Shown here: positions 20,741 to 31,201 of the stretch, in pieces
How the letters are laid out: every line of letters begins with the position of its first letter
Position numbering within the stretch: position 1 is the stretch's first letter
From: Isoetes taiwanensis
Taxonomy: Eukaryota > Streptophyta > Lycopodiopsida > Isoetales > Isoetaceae
Length of the DNA: 64,000 nucleotides
Direction of reading: 5' to 3'
NCBI GenBank assembly: GCA_021234155.1
Contig: JAJEKV010000034.1
Coordinates: 1,490,001 to 1,554,000, forward strand
Made by a program: the position numbers and the translations under genes
Notes under the pieces: generated by a model
Database searches by the model: none
Told to the model about the DNA's origin: nothing
The model's input: the letters and a program-made list of their open reading frames with translations, nothing else

Positions 20741-21168
20741 ACATCGCAGGCTACCCAAAAAATGAAAAACATAGGGAATATCTAGTTATAACACCTGGAC
20801 CCCAAATAAAATTGTGTGCTACAGATGTTGGCTAGTGTACCTCGCCCTTTCGGGTTTTCAAGGAAAAACCCCAGCGATAAAATCTCGGCAAGGGGCTTGG
20901 ACAACGCAGGGCTGCTAAACGTTCCCACAAAAAAAAACCCACGCTCCACAGAGAATACCGAAGTCGCGCATCACCCCTGGACCTGCACATCACCAACAAA
21001 AAAAAAAACAATAGAGAAAAAACCTCGAAAAGCGAGGGGCTGGTCACGCGTGCCATGCGACAAAAAACAACATTTACACCTCGAAAAAGCGAGGGGCTGG
21101 TCACGCGTGCCACGCGACAATTATAACAAATATGAACATATGAATAACAATTTTAAGGGGGGGAGTGT
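20740..21168 (+). mobile_element. 3' internal end of a short-LTR retroelement, with polypurine tract
   Basis: Contains two copies of GCGAGGGGCTGGTCACGCGT (about 21032 and 21090) and CCTTTCGGGTTTTCAAGG. It ends in the purine run AAGGGGGGGAG (about 21156-21166) followed by TGTGGGAGCC, a typical PPT/LTR junction. The same sequence occurs in reverse at about 57790-58230, which shows a dispersed repeat. Confidence 0.6.
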
Positions 21169-21700
21169 GGGAGCCATGGATACTGCTGAGAGATGAGAAA
21201 GCGCCGATGAAACATCGATGAAGAACTCTGCAATAAATAGCGATTCCTGAACCTGATGAACGGCCTAAAAACGCATGCGATGCATGCATGCGACGCATGC
21301 AATGCATGCATGCTCGTCTTGTGCAAGAATCTCGATCCGCTACGCGAATCGACGACATTCTTGCACTGATACCAGAGAACTTCAAATACTAGATCCGAGG
21401 AGAAAAGCTGGAGATTGTCCTATGCCAGATAAAAGGGCAAAGATAGAAGAGGTTAGAAGGGATATGAATGATCAAGAAAGAGTAGCTCATGCAAGAAGAA
21501 GCCCCTCCTCTGCATGAGATCAAAGAATAGAAGCCATGGATACTGCTGAGAGATGAGAAAGCGCCGATTACGTCGATGAAGAATTCTCCAATAAATAGCG
21601 ATCCCTCAACCTGATGAACGACCCAAAAATGCATGCGATGGCATGTGACGCATGCAATGCATGCATGCTCGTCTTGTGCAAGAATCTCGATCATACATAA
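21167..21700 (+). repeat. Pair of short direct terminal repeats (TRIM-like)
   Basis: The block starting GCCATGGATACTGCTGAGAG at about 21173 is repeated at about 21533, both running through GCATGC-rich palindromes to AGAATCTCGATC (about 21336 and 21693). The first copy follows the PPT. Its end is followed by TGATACCAGAG, which loosely resembles a tRNA-Met primer site. Repeats of about 170 bp around a spacer of about 190 bp resemble TRIM/SMART miniature LTR elements. No protein is encoded. Confidence 0.55.
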
Positions 21701-22030
21701 ACCACTAACATTAGGAATGGCAGTTTGTCCATGATATTATCAAATGTTGGACATAGATAGTGGGTCCAATCCTGAAGGTTTGGAACCAGAGAAATGCTCG
21801 TCGCGGCTTTGGCCGCGATAATAAATTTCTTGTATACATAATTGATAAAAGTATAAGAACATTCTTACCTAAATGTCGCATTTGTGTTCCTTTCTCAGGT
21901 AGAGGTTACAAGTTCAATTAAGAAAAAAGTTGGAAGTTAAAATCTTGGAAGAGAGCAATAATCGCAAGTAAAATAAAATAGTAGCCTTCTACTCAAACTA
22001 AGGGTAATGACTTCAAAAGAAAATGTGGAC
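21701..22030. other. Spacer, nothing recognised
   Basis: AT-rich sequence before the Copia remnant. No ORF or motif supported. Confidence 0.4.
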
Positions 22031-23440
22031 CTATATGCTAAAGACCTATCAATAGAAAACTTTTTCTTAGTTGGATGTCTTGAACAAGGAGCTGAGAGAC
22101 TTGAAATATCAAGAAAAAGATGTCAAAGACTTCTTTGGGAAGTTTGACAATCTCATTGCATACATAGAAGCTACTGATGTGCCACTTGCAAAGGAGTATC
22201 TGATCCTATCTATAGCAAAGTCTTTTCCAAGATGCAAGCAGCTAGTGACCTTGTTTAGGAATGTGGCAAAGAGCAGGGAAGAAGCAAAAACTATGATCAT
22301 AACTGAGCTAGAATAAAACGTAGTAGATGAAGAGCACGCAAAAATTTTGCACACTTCAAGTAGCAAAGGACGAAATACACTAGGTAAGATTGGTCCATGT
22401 TACTTGTGCAATGCCTGTGGTCATTTAAAGAACACTTGCCTAAGTTGAAGAAAGGGAATAAATGATACAAATGTGAAGGCTTTGGCCATATTGCTATAAA
22501 TCGTTCTAGCCTGAAAGACTCTTCAAATGAAAGAACAACTCCAGCAGAGGTAGGGAAACTTCTATGGCATAGAAGGGACCGCAAGAGGAAGAAAAGGTGC
22601 CTGGGGAAGAGGAAGGGAAAAGGCTGCTGCTGTAAACATCAATGTGAAAGAAATGAAGGCGAAGAGGTCACCGATAAAGTGGTAGAGGTAAGAATCTCTA
22701 GTGCTCTATTTATTTCAGAAAACAACACTAACAATTATGATGATTTATTCATATTAGATAGTGGAGCTGAGAGAAGTGGAATTAAAGAAAAATCTAGGTT
22801 TAAGGGAAAGTCAATTAAAAGCTCTAGCTTTGTGCAATTATGAGGTGGAAACTTGATAGAGGTTGATCGAGTAGGTTGGCTGGAATTCTTAGACTTAAAA
22901 GGAAATACAGTAACACTTGAAATCATTCTTTGTGTTTATAGCATAGTTAAGAACTTTATCTCTGTTAGGCAACTAGTAAACCATGGGTACAAGGTGCTAT
23001 GAGAAACATTTTTATAATGTTCTCTTGAATAATGAAGTGAAGTTTAATGCTAAATGACAGCAAGAACTCATTAATTAGAAAATTTTCGTTTTCTCGTTTG
23101 AGAACGAAATAGGTCATGTAGGGATCCAGCTATAGGAATTATCGGCAAACAAGCTCCAGAAAATGGTATACTCTGAGCTTAAGAAGTAGGTGAAAAAACT
23201 TGAGCTTGAGCAAGTTATCTTAGCTCAAAATTCCCAGAATTGTGTTAATGGAATTCTGCCTTATTGGCAAGTTACTTGGATTCCATAATGATGTTTCAAC
23301 CATGATTAATGCCTTCACTTTGCCTACTTTCAAAATATGTTATGAGAGGTTTGGGCATACACATGTTAATAATTTAAGTTTCATGATAAAAGAAGGCTTG
23401 ATATTATCTTTTGATATAGTTATTATTAAACCAAGAAATT
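22030..23440 (+). mobile_element. Decayed Copia-type element: gag, protease, pre-integrase
   Basis: The frame 22071-22316 reads KELRDLKYQEKDVKDFFGKF and LIAYIEATDVP, the Copia gag (UBN2-like) helices. Near 22395-22440 a zinc knuckle CYLCNACGHLKNTC appears, with a decayed second one (KCEGFGHIA). At about 22745-22770 LFILDSGAE is the aspartic protease site. At about 22920-22990 VYSIVKNFISVRQLVNHGY and at 23305-23410 YERFGHTHVNNLSFMIKEG match the gag-pre-integrase region. Many stops and frameshifts occur, and no integrase core, RT or LTRs are recognisable nearby. Confidence 0.7.
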
Positions 23441-24290
23441 TATATCATTTAATTAATTTCTATCTAAAACTTTTCTTAAAGTATTTTTAAAAGTGTAAAA
23501 GTTTGTAAATTGTGAAATTCGCATAATAGTTTTAAGTCAATTGCTTATCAAGCCATCAAATTCATTTATAGTTATCATGATTGCCAAATTTTGGATCTGT
23601 TAAATCACTAAAAGTTAAAATTTTATATTCTTGAAATGTCTAATTCTGAAGGATTCAAATGAAAATTACTTTGGAAATCAATTGTATTCTTTGATAACCA
23701 TTATAGTTTTAATTTAAAGATAAACTTATATAATCAAAACTTATAAAAATTATAACAATCAAGAATAATCAAATAATACATATATTCTTATAATGGCGTG
23801 CTTGAAGTGAGCTATTAAATTTGAATAAGTCCAAATTTTGTTGAATATGTCATATAGTCTGCAAATCTATGTGGATCTTTCCAACCTCTTTGATCCTAGC
23901 CAGAACAGTCTTATATGTTTGTATAGTTGCTTTCCGTAGGCAGTAGAGATTTTAGCAGAGTTTTTATCTTTATCACATGTTTTTATATAAATACTGGCTT
24001 TTATAGGCTGAAAGCAACATTACTGTTGCCAATATTGCGTGATTCTTACTCAAACCAAAATATGTCACTACTTTTGGCTTCAACAATTCATTCAAATGGT
24101 TTGCAGTATGTAGGTGGTCGAGGCCGCGGGGCTGCGTGGATTACTGCAAGAGACTGTATGATAGATGATGTTGAGGCTACCAGGTCAGCAAAAGCTAGCA
24201 ATAGGTTTTGATTGAAAATTTAGCAGTAGTTTTCCAATGATCAAGCTTAACTGCCCACATGGCCCGTGTGCGTCTCTTCTCTATCTCCAA
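23441..24290. other. AT-rich intergenic sequence
   Basis: Very AT-rich. A short ORF at 23927-24211 carries a GGRGRGAAW stretch but no recognisable domain. Confidence 0.3.
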
Positions 24291-24339
24291 TTCCATTTGA
24301 ACAGTCTCTTACTAGAATCTAGTAGTTTCTTTTTCTCAA

Positions 24340-24708
24340 TTTCAGTGAAGCCTTCTAGTTCCTAAATAATTTTCTTTTTCAATCAGAGAGAGATGGTCCT
24401 GCTCTAATTGACTCTCCACCTCATTTAGCATTTCCCTATATTTTGTTTCAACTGTTGTCTGCATCTTTTCTTTGACCTAAGTAAAGCCTTGTAGTTTTCT
24501 TTCTTGTTGTTTCTATCAGAGAAAGGTGGTCCTCCTCTACTTGTTTTTCTATTTTATTCATCATCTCTCTGTGAACCATTATTTGCAGCTTCATTTCAAG
24601 ATGCTCAAGTTGTCCCTCTTGAAGTAATATTTGGGCTCGCTCACTTGTTGTATCCCAGCAGACAGATAAGCTGCTCCAGGAGTTCCAGTACCTATCTAGT
24701 TCATCCAA
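24340..24708 (-). pseudogene. Tandemly duplicated coiled-coil coding remnant
   Basis: The minus-strand frame 24708-24448 has heptad-like sequence (QLEHLEMKLQIMVHREMM, KIEKQVEEDHLSLIE). Immediately downstream a related segment (ESQLEQDHLSLIEKEN) appears, interrupted by stops. The duplication of xEEDHLSLIE suggests an internal tandem repeat. I do not recognise the parent gene. Confidence 0.35.
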
Positions 24709-24929
24709 TGCCCTGTACTTGCCTTCACTTCACCTATCCCTGATACTTATTTTTTGTTATTTTATGTTTTGTGGCACTTACCAAATTGCCAAAGCTTACT
24801 CCACAATGTTGGTCATATTTCAGAGATAATTTATCTAGTGCCACAAGGTTTTTATGTTTTGCCACCAGTGTAATCTCACCTTACCTTAGTATGCTTGCTA
24901 AGATAATATTTTGGCTCTATATTGCTAGG

Positions 24930-25359
24930 TTAACATCTCCTGCATGCCATAATGACCAGAAACAGAGGTCCTGCTCTTTCCGCAGTTAACCATGGTGCCC
25001 GATCCTTTGCACCAGTTTTACTGCCTAAATATTTCTGTATAAACTCTTCGTTGCTCAAATCTATAAATTTGTTCAGACCCGACACATATGCCTTGCCTTC
25101 TTCGCCATTCTCGGCTTCAATAAACTTCAGATTATCCTTAAAGATATCATATCTGATCGAAGCTTCATCAATTTCGTTGTAAAACTCGCTGGTGCTTCAT
25201 CATCCATTTCTCGTATAGTGCCCTCATGCTCTGTTCTAATTCTAATTCCTTTACAGAATAACCCAAAACAGAGGATTTCTCATCTTCGATGGCTTTTGCA
25301 GAATATAAGCATATAATTGCGGGGATGATCACTAAGCAGAATTTATATCTTGCTGCCAT
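24930..25359 (-). pseudogene. Papain-like cysteine protease, prepro-region only
   Basis: ATG at 25359 starts a signal peptide (MAARYKFCLVIIPAIICLYS). Next is LGYSVKELE and LYEKWMMKH, the start of the I29 inhibitor prodomain of plant papain-like proteases. A one-base frameshift near 25172 breaks it. The next frame continues with NEIDEASIRYDIFKDNLKFI (ERFNIN-like helix) and LNKFIDLSNEEFIQKYLGSK (GNFD-region equivalent). It ends at a TAA (24930-24932) without the catalytic QGxCGSCWA region. The parent enzyme is a secreted or vacuolar protease. Here only a truncated copy remains, unless a catalytic exon lies elsewhere, and I saw none on this strand. Confidence 0.75.
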
Positions 25360-26860
25360 TGATGCCAGTCCTTTGATGCATTCTTCTAGCTTTGCTGCTT
25401 CGATTTATAGTATTTTTTAATGCTGTGATTATGCCTATGTTTTTGTAAATTGAGTGAGGATTTAGGCTTGAGTGCTTCTCAAATGAGTGCTATATTCGTG
25501 AAATAGAAGTAAGGGTTCAAAGTGCATTTTCTTGATTAGAAAAGATTCAAGGTTTTAAAGTTTGGAATGGATTTTGTCTTCGGCGCTACTGAAAAGGACA
25601 AGGGGATTTTTCGTAAATGATGCATATACTCAAAGCTTGTAACTTGCTGCAAACAAAAATTACGTCCTATATAAGCTTTCTTCTTTTCTGCCCTTAATAA
25701 TACATTCGTTCTCACAGCAGCTTATTTGTCTCATGTGCACGCACATAAGGGTTAGCAATTATTCTCCAAGATTACATGTTTTTTCTGCTGAATGTTTTTG
25801 TGTTCGTTCCTACACTTTCTTAGTTTCCAGAGATTTGTGTATACAGATAGAATTAACAATACATCTTCCAAAATCAATTGTTTTCTTCTGCTGAACGTTC
25901 TTATGTTCCTTATTATACATTCTTTAGTTCTTATCACAAAATAATATGGAGCCCAAGAACATGAGCTACTACATAGGATCACAAAGATAAATTGGAGCCC
26001 CTGGCTTTAAACCTCTAGCATACAATAACAGACAAATAATGGTACTATTGAACTGAAATTCAAGAACGAACATAATATGACATTGTAAGGGAGTGGCTTC
26101 TTGCTATTGCATACTAAGATTGAACATTTGTTCTTTCCTACGTGATGGAATAAACTTGAACTCTTCCTTACGAGCTCATCAAAGAATAATCATAACTCAA
26201 GTTCCTGGTACTATAATGGAATTACTCTCCTTCCTAAGTTTTCTATATGTCCCTTGAATAAAATGCATGGTAATCATTCTTATTTGTAGAGCATGCCCAA
26301 GCTTAGAGTGGCTTATTTTTTGTAATTGTCTTCGTCCAAAAGGTTGGCCAACCCTTGTTTGTACTATGTGAGTTATGAATGAAAGATGAACGTGCATGAA
26401 ACTATAGCAGAGAAAATTGATTATATAGCTAAGTTTAACTTGAACTATGTATATCCACATCGTTTTCTTTTGTATGGACTCATTATAAGTAACTCCCAGA
26501 GTAGATTTCTTAGAGTCCTACTGCAGAGTTTAGATTATTAGAACTACTAGTAAGCAAAATGTTGCCATAAATTTTAGTAAGAAAATTTCCGTAGTAATTT
26601 TCTACTGCATAGTTTACAATACATTTGAACTACTATAACATCACCGAAACTTTTTAGTAAGGCCAGAATTTATGTTCCGTAACCTCTTATAGCAATGAAG
26701 GTCATAATGGTGGAAGAGGTCAATTATTAACATAGCTCTACAATTTTGGAATACATGGAATTGATCAAAATTATTCTGGGTAGTTTGTCTCTTTGAATTT
26801 CATGGCTCTACATTTCGCCTTTTGGGCAGACTATGAATTGAATAATATCTTTAACGATTT
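25360..26860. other. Intergenic, no gene recognised
   Basis: AT-rich sequence. CTGCTGAAYGTTYTTRTGTTC occurs twice (near 25785 and 25890), a local duplication of about 100 bp. No domain or RNA gene seen. Confidence 0.4.
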
Positions 26861-26879
26861 TGCATGATTTTGCGTCCAG

Positions 26880-28470
26880 GGTGTTCTAACTAATGATGGT
26901 CATGTTGGTCAAGCTCATGGTGCAAGAGGGTTTGGTGTGGCTGGCGCGCAACAGAACCAAGATCCTCTTATTGAAGAACAAGTAAGAATTCTTTCTGATT
27001 TTTAGAAGTCATTTTTAGGATGTGATTTTAGAAGATAAGGTGTTGGTATGATATTTAGGACTGATTTTGGTCTAATTTAGGAAATAAGTAATATCTCTAC
27101 AGGTAAAGAATTTTTTTTTTTTTTTTTGTTGAAGGACGTCAGACTTTATTCAATCAAAGAGTCAAATACAAGTATAAATGCAGAGATAGGAATAAAATCT
27201 CAGCGGATAAGCGGAGACCCACCGAGTGAAGCAACCTGCCTAAGCATAAGAGTGCACATCCAAAAACTCTTCAAAAATCAATCGCCTCTTGCGAGGGGCA
27301 AGTGAAGAACAATGATACGACTTTACAATGTAATTTTGAGCTTCTTGGAGAACACGATTATCTGCCACATCCAGACCTTTGAAGATTACCAATCTTCGTC
27401 TTTTCCAGATAGTCCAAAGCAACCATCCTGCTGCTAGATGAAAAGCCTGGCCTTGTAACTCTGTCCAGGTACTTGGGTAAATTGCCAAAAGCAGTTGTTG
27501 ACTTGTTAGTGAAACCTGAAAAAGGGAAAACAACCAGTCCCATACCTGTTTAAGGTGTTCATACATGAAAAAGCAATGCTCAATGGTCTCAGATCCACGC
27601 TTGCATACTGGACACTGATTTGATATTCTAGGGTTAAACTTATGGACAAACACATTAACCCGCAGACACCTATGAAGAATCTGCCACCAAAGAACTGCCA
27701 CTTTAGGATGAAGTAGCTTGTCCCATGCCCAAGACCACACCTTCTGCCATTGAAGAGGAGGAAGTTGAAGAGACCACTTATTAGACGGAGGAAGAATATT
27801 AGTATCAAGCAACAACTGATACATAGAGTTCACAAGTTTGCACTCCTTAATTTCTTCATGACAAACCCATACCAAAATATCTTCTTGGTGTGGCAGAATA
27901 GGCTGTAGAAAATCAGCAACTTTTTGCCAAAGAACTCTATCCCATCGCCCCAATAGAAAGTTTAACTGTAAAGAAATTGGTCTCTTGAAGAGACTAAATT
28001 CCTTGTTGAGCTCAAAAAGGAGGAATGGGTGATGTTAGAGGCATCATCAGCGCGTGACAAGATGGAATCTGCCATTATTAGATGGAAAAATATTGCTAAT
28101 AGAATGATAGAAAATGGCTATAATGATAGAGATGCAAATGGATGTCGTGCTAAATACGAAAATTTGATTGGTGAATATAAGACAATCCACGATTTTAGCA
28201 AGAGGACAGGGATGCCAGGATCTTTTCTTTGTCAAGGAGTGAAAAGAAAAACTTTAACCTCCCTATTCTTGATGAGGCCATTTATAATATGTTTGATTCT
28301 TTTCAATCAAGCTGGCCTAACATGGAACCAATGCACACTGCTGACACTAGTAGAGGCACTAGTGCGGGGGATCACCATCCCCATGGTATTGGTGAAGAAG
28401 CCTCGTCTGGAAAATGTAGAGCGAATCATACTAGCTCTTAATCCAAGACGATGGCAGAAAATAACAAGGA
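26880..28470 (+). pseudogene. Harbinger Myb/SANT-like protein, split by LINE-B
   Basis: A first exon at about 26880-26980 (GQAHGARGFGVAG, NQDPLIEEQ) ends at a GT donor. The acceptor CTCTACAG lies at about 27102, and the next exon is cut by LINE-B within about ten bases. It resumes at about 27968 and reads LVELKKEEWVML, then IIRWKNIANRMIENGYN, then RDANGCRAKYENLIGEYKTI, the three-helix Myb/SANT-like DNA-binding domain of PIF/Harbinger partner proteins. A frameshift near 28230 continues into EKKNFNLPILDEAIYNMFDS. The Myb-like protein normally binds the transposon ends and recruits the transposase. This copy is broken. Confidence 0.7.
27112..27967 (-). mobile_element. LINE-B: 5'-truncated plant LINE
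   Basis: A T-run (about 27112-27127 on the + strand) is the poly(A) tail of a minus-strand LINE. The flanks share GTAAAGAA (about 27104-27111 and 27976-27983), a likely target-site duplication. Only the ORF2 C-terminus remains (27953-27240): zf-RVT domain WAWDKLLHPKVAVLWWQILH, CPVCKRGSETIEHCFF, then LAAGWLLWTIWKRRRLVIFK. It is open for 237 codons, so the insertion is fairly young. Confidence 0.85.
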
Positions 28471-28984
28471 AGTGATAGAAATGATAGAAAGCCACTTTGT
28501 AAAAACATTAGAAGTGGAAAAAGAGAAGCTTGAGCTATAACGTACTCTAGTATGAGCGATGGCGGGGGCGTTCGAGAAAATGGGCAGCTACTTTTCAACC
28601 AAAGAAGCATCATTTCACCCACCAAACTCAGGTTTGTCTCTTCGTTTATCATCTAAATGTGCGTATGAGAATTTTACTATTTTTAACACAAGGTTGTTTT
28701 TGTAGGTTGAATTGCCCGCTTTGGAGGAGAGAGATTTGAATAGAAATCTGAAATTTCTCTTGTAAAATCTGAAATGTGAAACTATTATTAAAACTTTGAA
28801 ATTTTGAAAACTCTTCCATGTTAATTGGTCTTCAAAATTTAAAGCTATATGAACGAGCTTTTATGATTTTTGCACTATATAGCATTCAATGATAAGCTTC
28901 GAATGAGCTTTTATGATTGTTGAATGAGCTTTTATGATTGTTGAATGTTGTATTATGGATCATCCAATGATAAGCTTCTACTAA

Positions 28985-29600
28985 CAAATTCACTAATTGT
29001 GCAGTGTTTTAGTGACATGGAAGATGATCAACAAGCGCATGATATCATGATGGTTATGAGTTCATATGTTAATTTGTTCATGATACAAGAAGAAGACAAT
29101 TGCTTGAAGCGTTTAATAGATGATGAGATGAATGTGTTGAGAACACATGGCCATGTGGAGATTTGTTGTGCTGATGCTTCTACTGAAGGCAGATTGTGGG
29201 TGGAAGGTTTGATCGAGTCTTGATGTCTTACTATGATGATCGTAGATGACCAAAAAAGTTTAGAATGAAGAAATCTATGTTCATGTTTCTTTGCAATAGT
29301 CTCCAGGATGAGGTTGAGAAAAAAAATACACATTATAGAAAAGCCTTTCCCGTGAATGTACGCGTAGCTTGTTGTCTTTACAAGCTTTTCAAAGGTTGTG
29401 ACTACCTCACATTATCTGAAAAAATTGGCATTAGAGAGAGCGCGGCTCATATGATCGTAATGGAGTATGCAAAGCCATTGTGAAAGTTTTTGGACATAAG
29501 ATAATATTTCCAACAGGTGACCAATTATTAGAAGTGATAGCTGGGTTTCTCCTTGGCTTTTGAACAAATTTGATAAGAAGGCAACTAGCATGCATCCAGC
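28985..29600 (+). pseudogene. Harbinger DDE transposase, N-terminal fragment
   Basis: Starts in MEDDQQAHDIMMVMSSYVNL. After frame changes near 29220-29260 it reads MKKSMFMFLCNSLQDEVEKK, HYRKAFPVNVRVACCLYKLF, GCDYLTLSEKIGI and AAHMIVMEY, the helical N-terminal part of plant PIF transposases ahead of the DDE_Tnp_4 core. After another frameshift KVFGHKIIFPTGDQLLE is readable near 29485-29540. No Asp/Glu catalytic block was recognised downstream, so the copy is truncated. Confidence 0.7.
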
Positions 29601-29756
29601 ATGGCGTGCAAGTATAATGTGTTGAATGCTCCTGTTATAGCTAATAATAAAATGCATTGAATGCTAAATGCGCTGACAGAAAGTGTCGAACAAGCCCATT
29701 CATACTAAAGCCTTCCTGGCCATTTAGGATTAAGGAAAAACAAGCAGACCTGCTCT

Positions 29757-29922
29757 AAGGGATCTTCATCGTCTTGTTGTTCTGATGTAGCTTGGGAAGA
29801 AGCAGACCTACTGCGACCACCTGCAGCTATTGCCCGACCACGACCTATGCCCACACGACCTTGGCCTCTGATGGGAGCTCCAACATTCCCAGTATTTCGA
29901 GCTCGAGATCTCCTGTCCGCCA
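29757..29922 (-). pseudogene. Arg/Gly-rich N-terminal exon, unknown parent
   Basis: On the minus strand ATG at 29922 opens MADRRSRARNTGNVGAPIRG, IGRGRAIAAGG and EQQDDEDPLEQ. It then reaches a possible GT donor after GAGCAG, near 29755. Basic RG-rich leaders of this style open many plant retroelement gag proteins, but no gag follows. It is not assigned to a family. Confidence 0.3.
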
Positions 29923-30004
29923 TTTTCAGTTTTCGATAGCTCCGATAGTAGCTCCGTCCATTAAAAAAGTTATAGTGACCTTTCAAGGTCACTTTAATTT
30001 TCAA

Positions 30005-30614
30005 TGTAATTCCAATTTTGGGTTAACTTCGAGTCTAGTTTACTAACGTAACTTAGACTAGTGTGAACCCAATTTAAATTAACCCTTTTAGGTTAAAAAA
30101 ATTAACAGAATGTTAAATAAAAAAGCTAATGTAAAACTAACCTAACTACTAGTGTGAAGGCAAATGCAGTTAAAATCTTAATGGAATCCAGGGTGGGTGC
30201 GAAGGTACCCTAATATAATATATCTAAGATTCATTGGTGGTAGTATACCATTAGTATAATATATCAATTCTTTTCATGGTCGCCACACATGGTCATAACT
30301 ATGCTATAGTTGTGTCCAACCCTTCTACATGTCACCTTGGTGATATGTACTGTGACGTGGAGGTATAATACACGTGGCGGTCATAGATTCTCAGGTCTAA
30401 ATTACAGACATAACAACAAGCTAAACATTTTTTGGAGATGCCATGATGATTTAGAGAATATTTCACAAGGCATTTGATGCCAAGCCTTGCTTTATATTTT
30501 ACATTTTTATCTTATCTTATCTTATTTATGCTGGATAGAAATCTGATTCTTAACCTAAACTACTGGTTTCGACCATTTGAATACAAACATATCTTCTTAT
30601 CTTTGCTAAAACAT
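30005..30614. other. AT-rich spacer
   Basis: No gene. Contains small palindromes (ATGTCACCTTGGTGATAT near 30330) and repeated ATATAATATATC motifs near 30212 and 30255. Confidence 0.35.
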
Positions 30615-30634
30615 TGCATCTATTGTATACTCTT
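30615..30634. repeat. LINE-C target-site duplication (left)
   Basis: TGCATCTATTGTATACTCTT, an exact 20-bp copy of 48689-48708. Confidence 0.95.
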
Positions 30635-30838
30635 TTTTTTTTTAATTGAAGGCAGTATATATTAAATATGTGTAATAAAGGTACAAAAAGGAGCATTGAG
30701 AGCTCTAATTTTTAGGAAGTAACCTTTAGGAAAGGGTAGGTTATTGACCCTGAAAAAACCAACTATCCCAAAAACAGACAACACATACGAGTTTATGGAA
30801 GTTGCAGATATAAACTGGTAGCAGAGTAAGCCGAAGGC

Positions 30839-31186
30839 TTAGTAATCACCCGAGAACCGTCTTTTCTTGGGTTCTCTTTTGGAATGGTCTTTTCTTCCCA
30901 TTCCCTTGTTGGCTACAATAAAAAGGCAGTAAGGGCACTTGCATAAGTGAGCCTTTCCTGGGTTGAATCTGTCCTTCTTATCTTTCGCATTGCATAAGAT
31001 ATATCTTTTTTCATCAAAGTAAGAGAGGCAGGCGCAGTTGCAGTTACAGTCTTCACCATGTCCATTTGGTACTTCAGCTCCAAATTGTGTCAGCCAGAGC
31101 GCATTTGCATGGAGATTCATTCTTTTCCACCTTAGTCTTTTGAACATAATCAAAGTATTACCTGTAAATAACGAAAAAACCAACAT
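30839..31186 (-). CDS. LINE-C third ORF: Cys-rich basic small protein
   Basis: ATG at 31186, 16 nt after the ORF2 stop (31202), encodes 115 residues. There is a cysteine cluster CNCNCACLSYF, then LCNAKDKKD, then HLCKCPYC, and a basic end (KREPKKRRF). This suggests a zinc-binding, RNA- or DNA-associated or nuclear protein. LINE-C ORF1 also has a CNC-type cluster (CANCDCHNC). Plant LINEs normally end soon after ORF2. It could instead be an ORF2 extension displaced by a frameshift, or a chance ORF. Confidence 0.45.
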   Translation of the reverse strand: MLVFSLFTGNTLIMFKRLRWKRMNLHANALWLTQFGAEVPNGHGEDCNCNCACLSYFDEKRYILCNAKDKKDRFNPGKAHLCKCPYCLFIVANKGMGRKDHSKREPKKRRFSGDY

Positions 31187-31201
31187 AAATAATTTGAAAC
31201 C

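Larger units (their letters stand above)
26870..29660 (+). mobile_element. Decayed PIF/Harbinger DNA transposon
   Basis: Two coding units of a PIF/Harbinger element lie in order on the + strand: a Myb/SANT-like protein (26880-28470) and a DDE transposase fragment (28985-29600). A truncated LINE (27112-27967) is inserted in the first. Stops and frameshifts are frequent. I did not identify terminal inverted repeats or TTA/TAA target duplications, so the ends are approximate. Confidence 0.65.

Noticed and set aside
20816-21196. 126-codon ORF as a protein gene
   Set aside because: The sequence is the noncoding 3' end of a repeat. Its repeated RGWSRVP phrases come from a duplicated DNA segment, and the related copy at 58 kb does not keep the frame.
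21260-21320. GCATGC-rich tract as a CRISPR or regulatory array
   Set aside because: Simple palindromic repetition within a retroelement terminal repeat in a plant genome. No spacer-repeat regularity.
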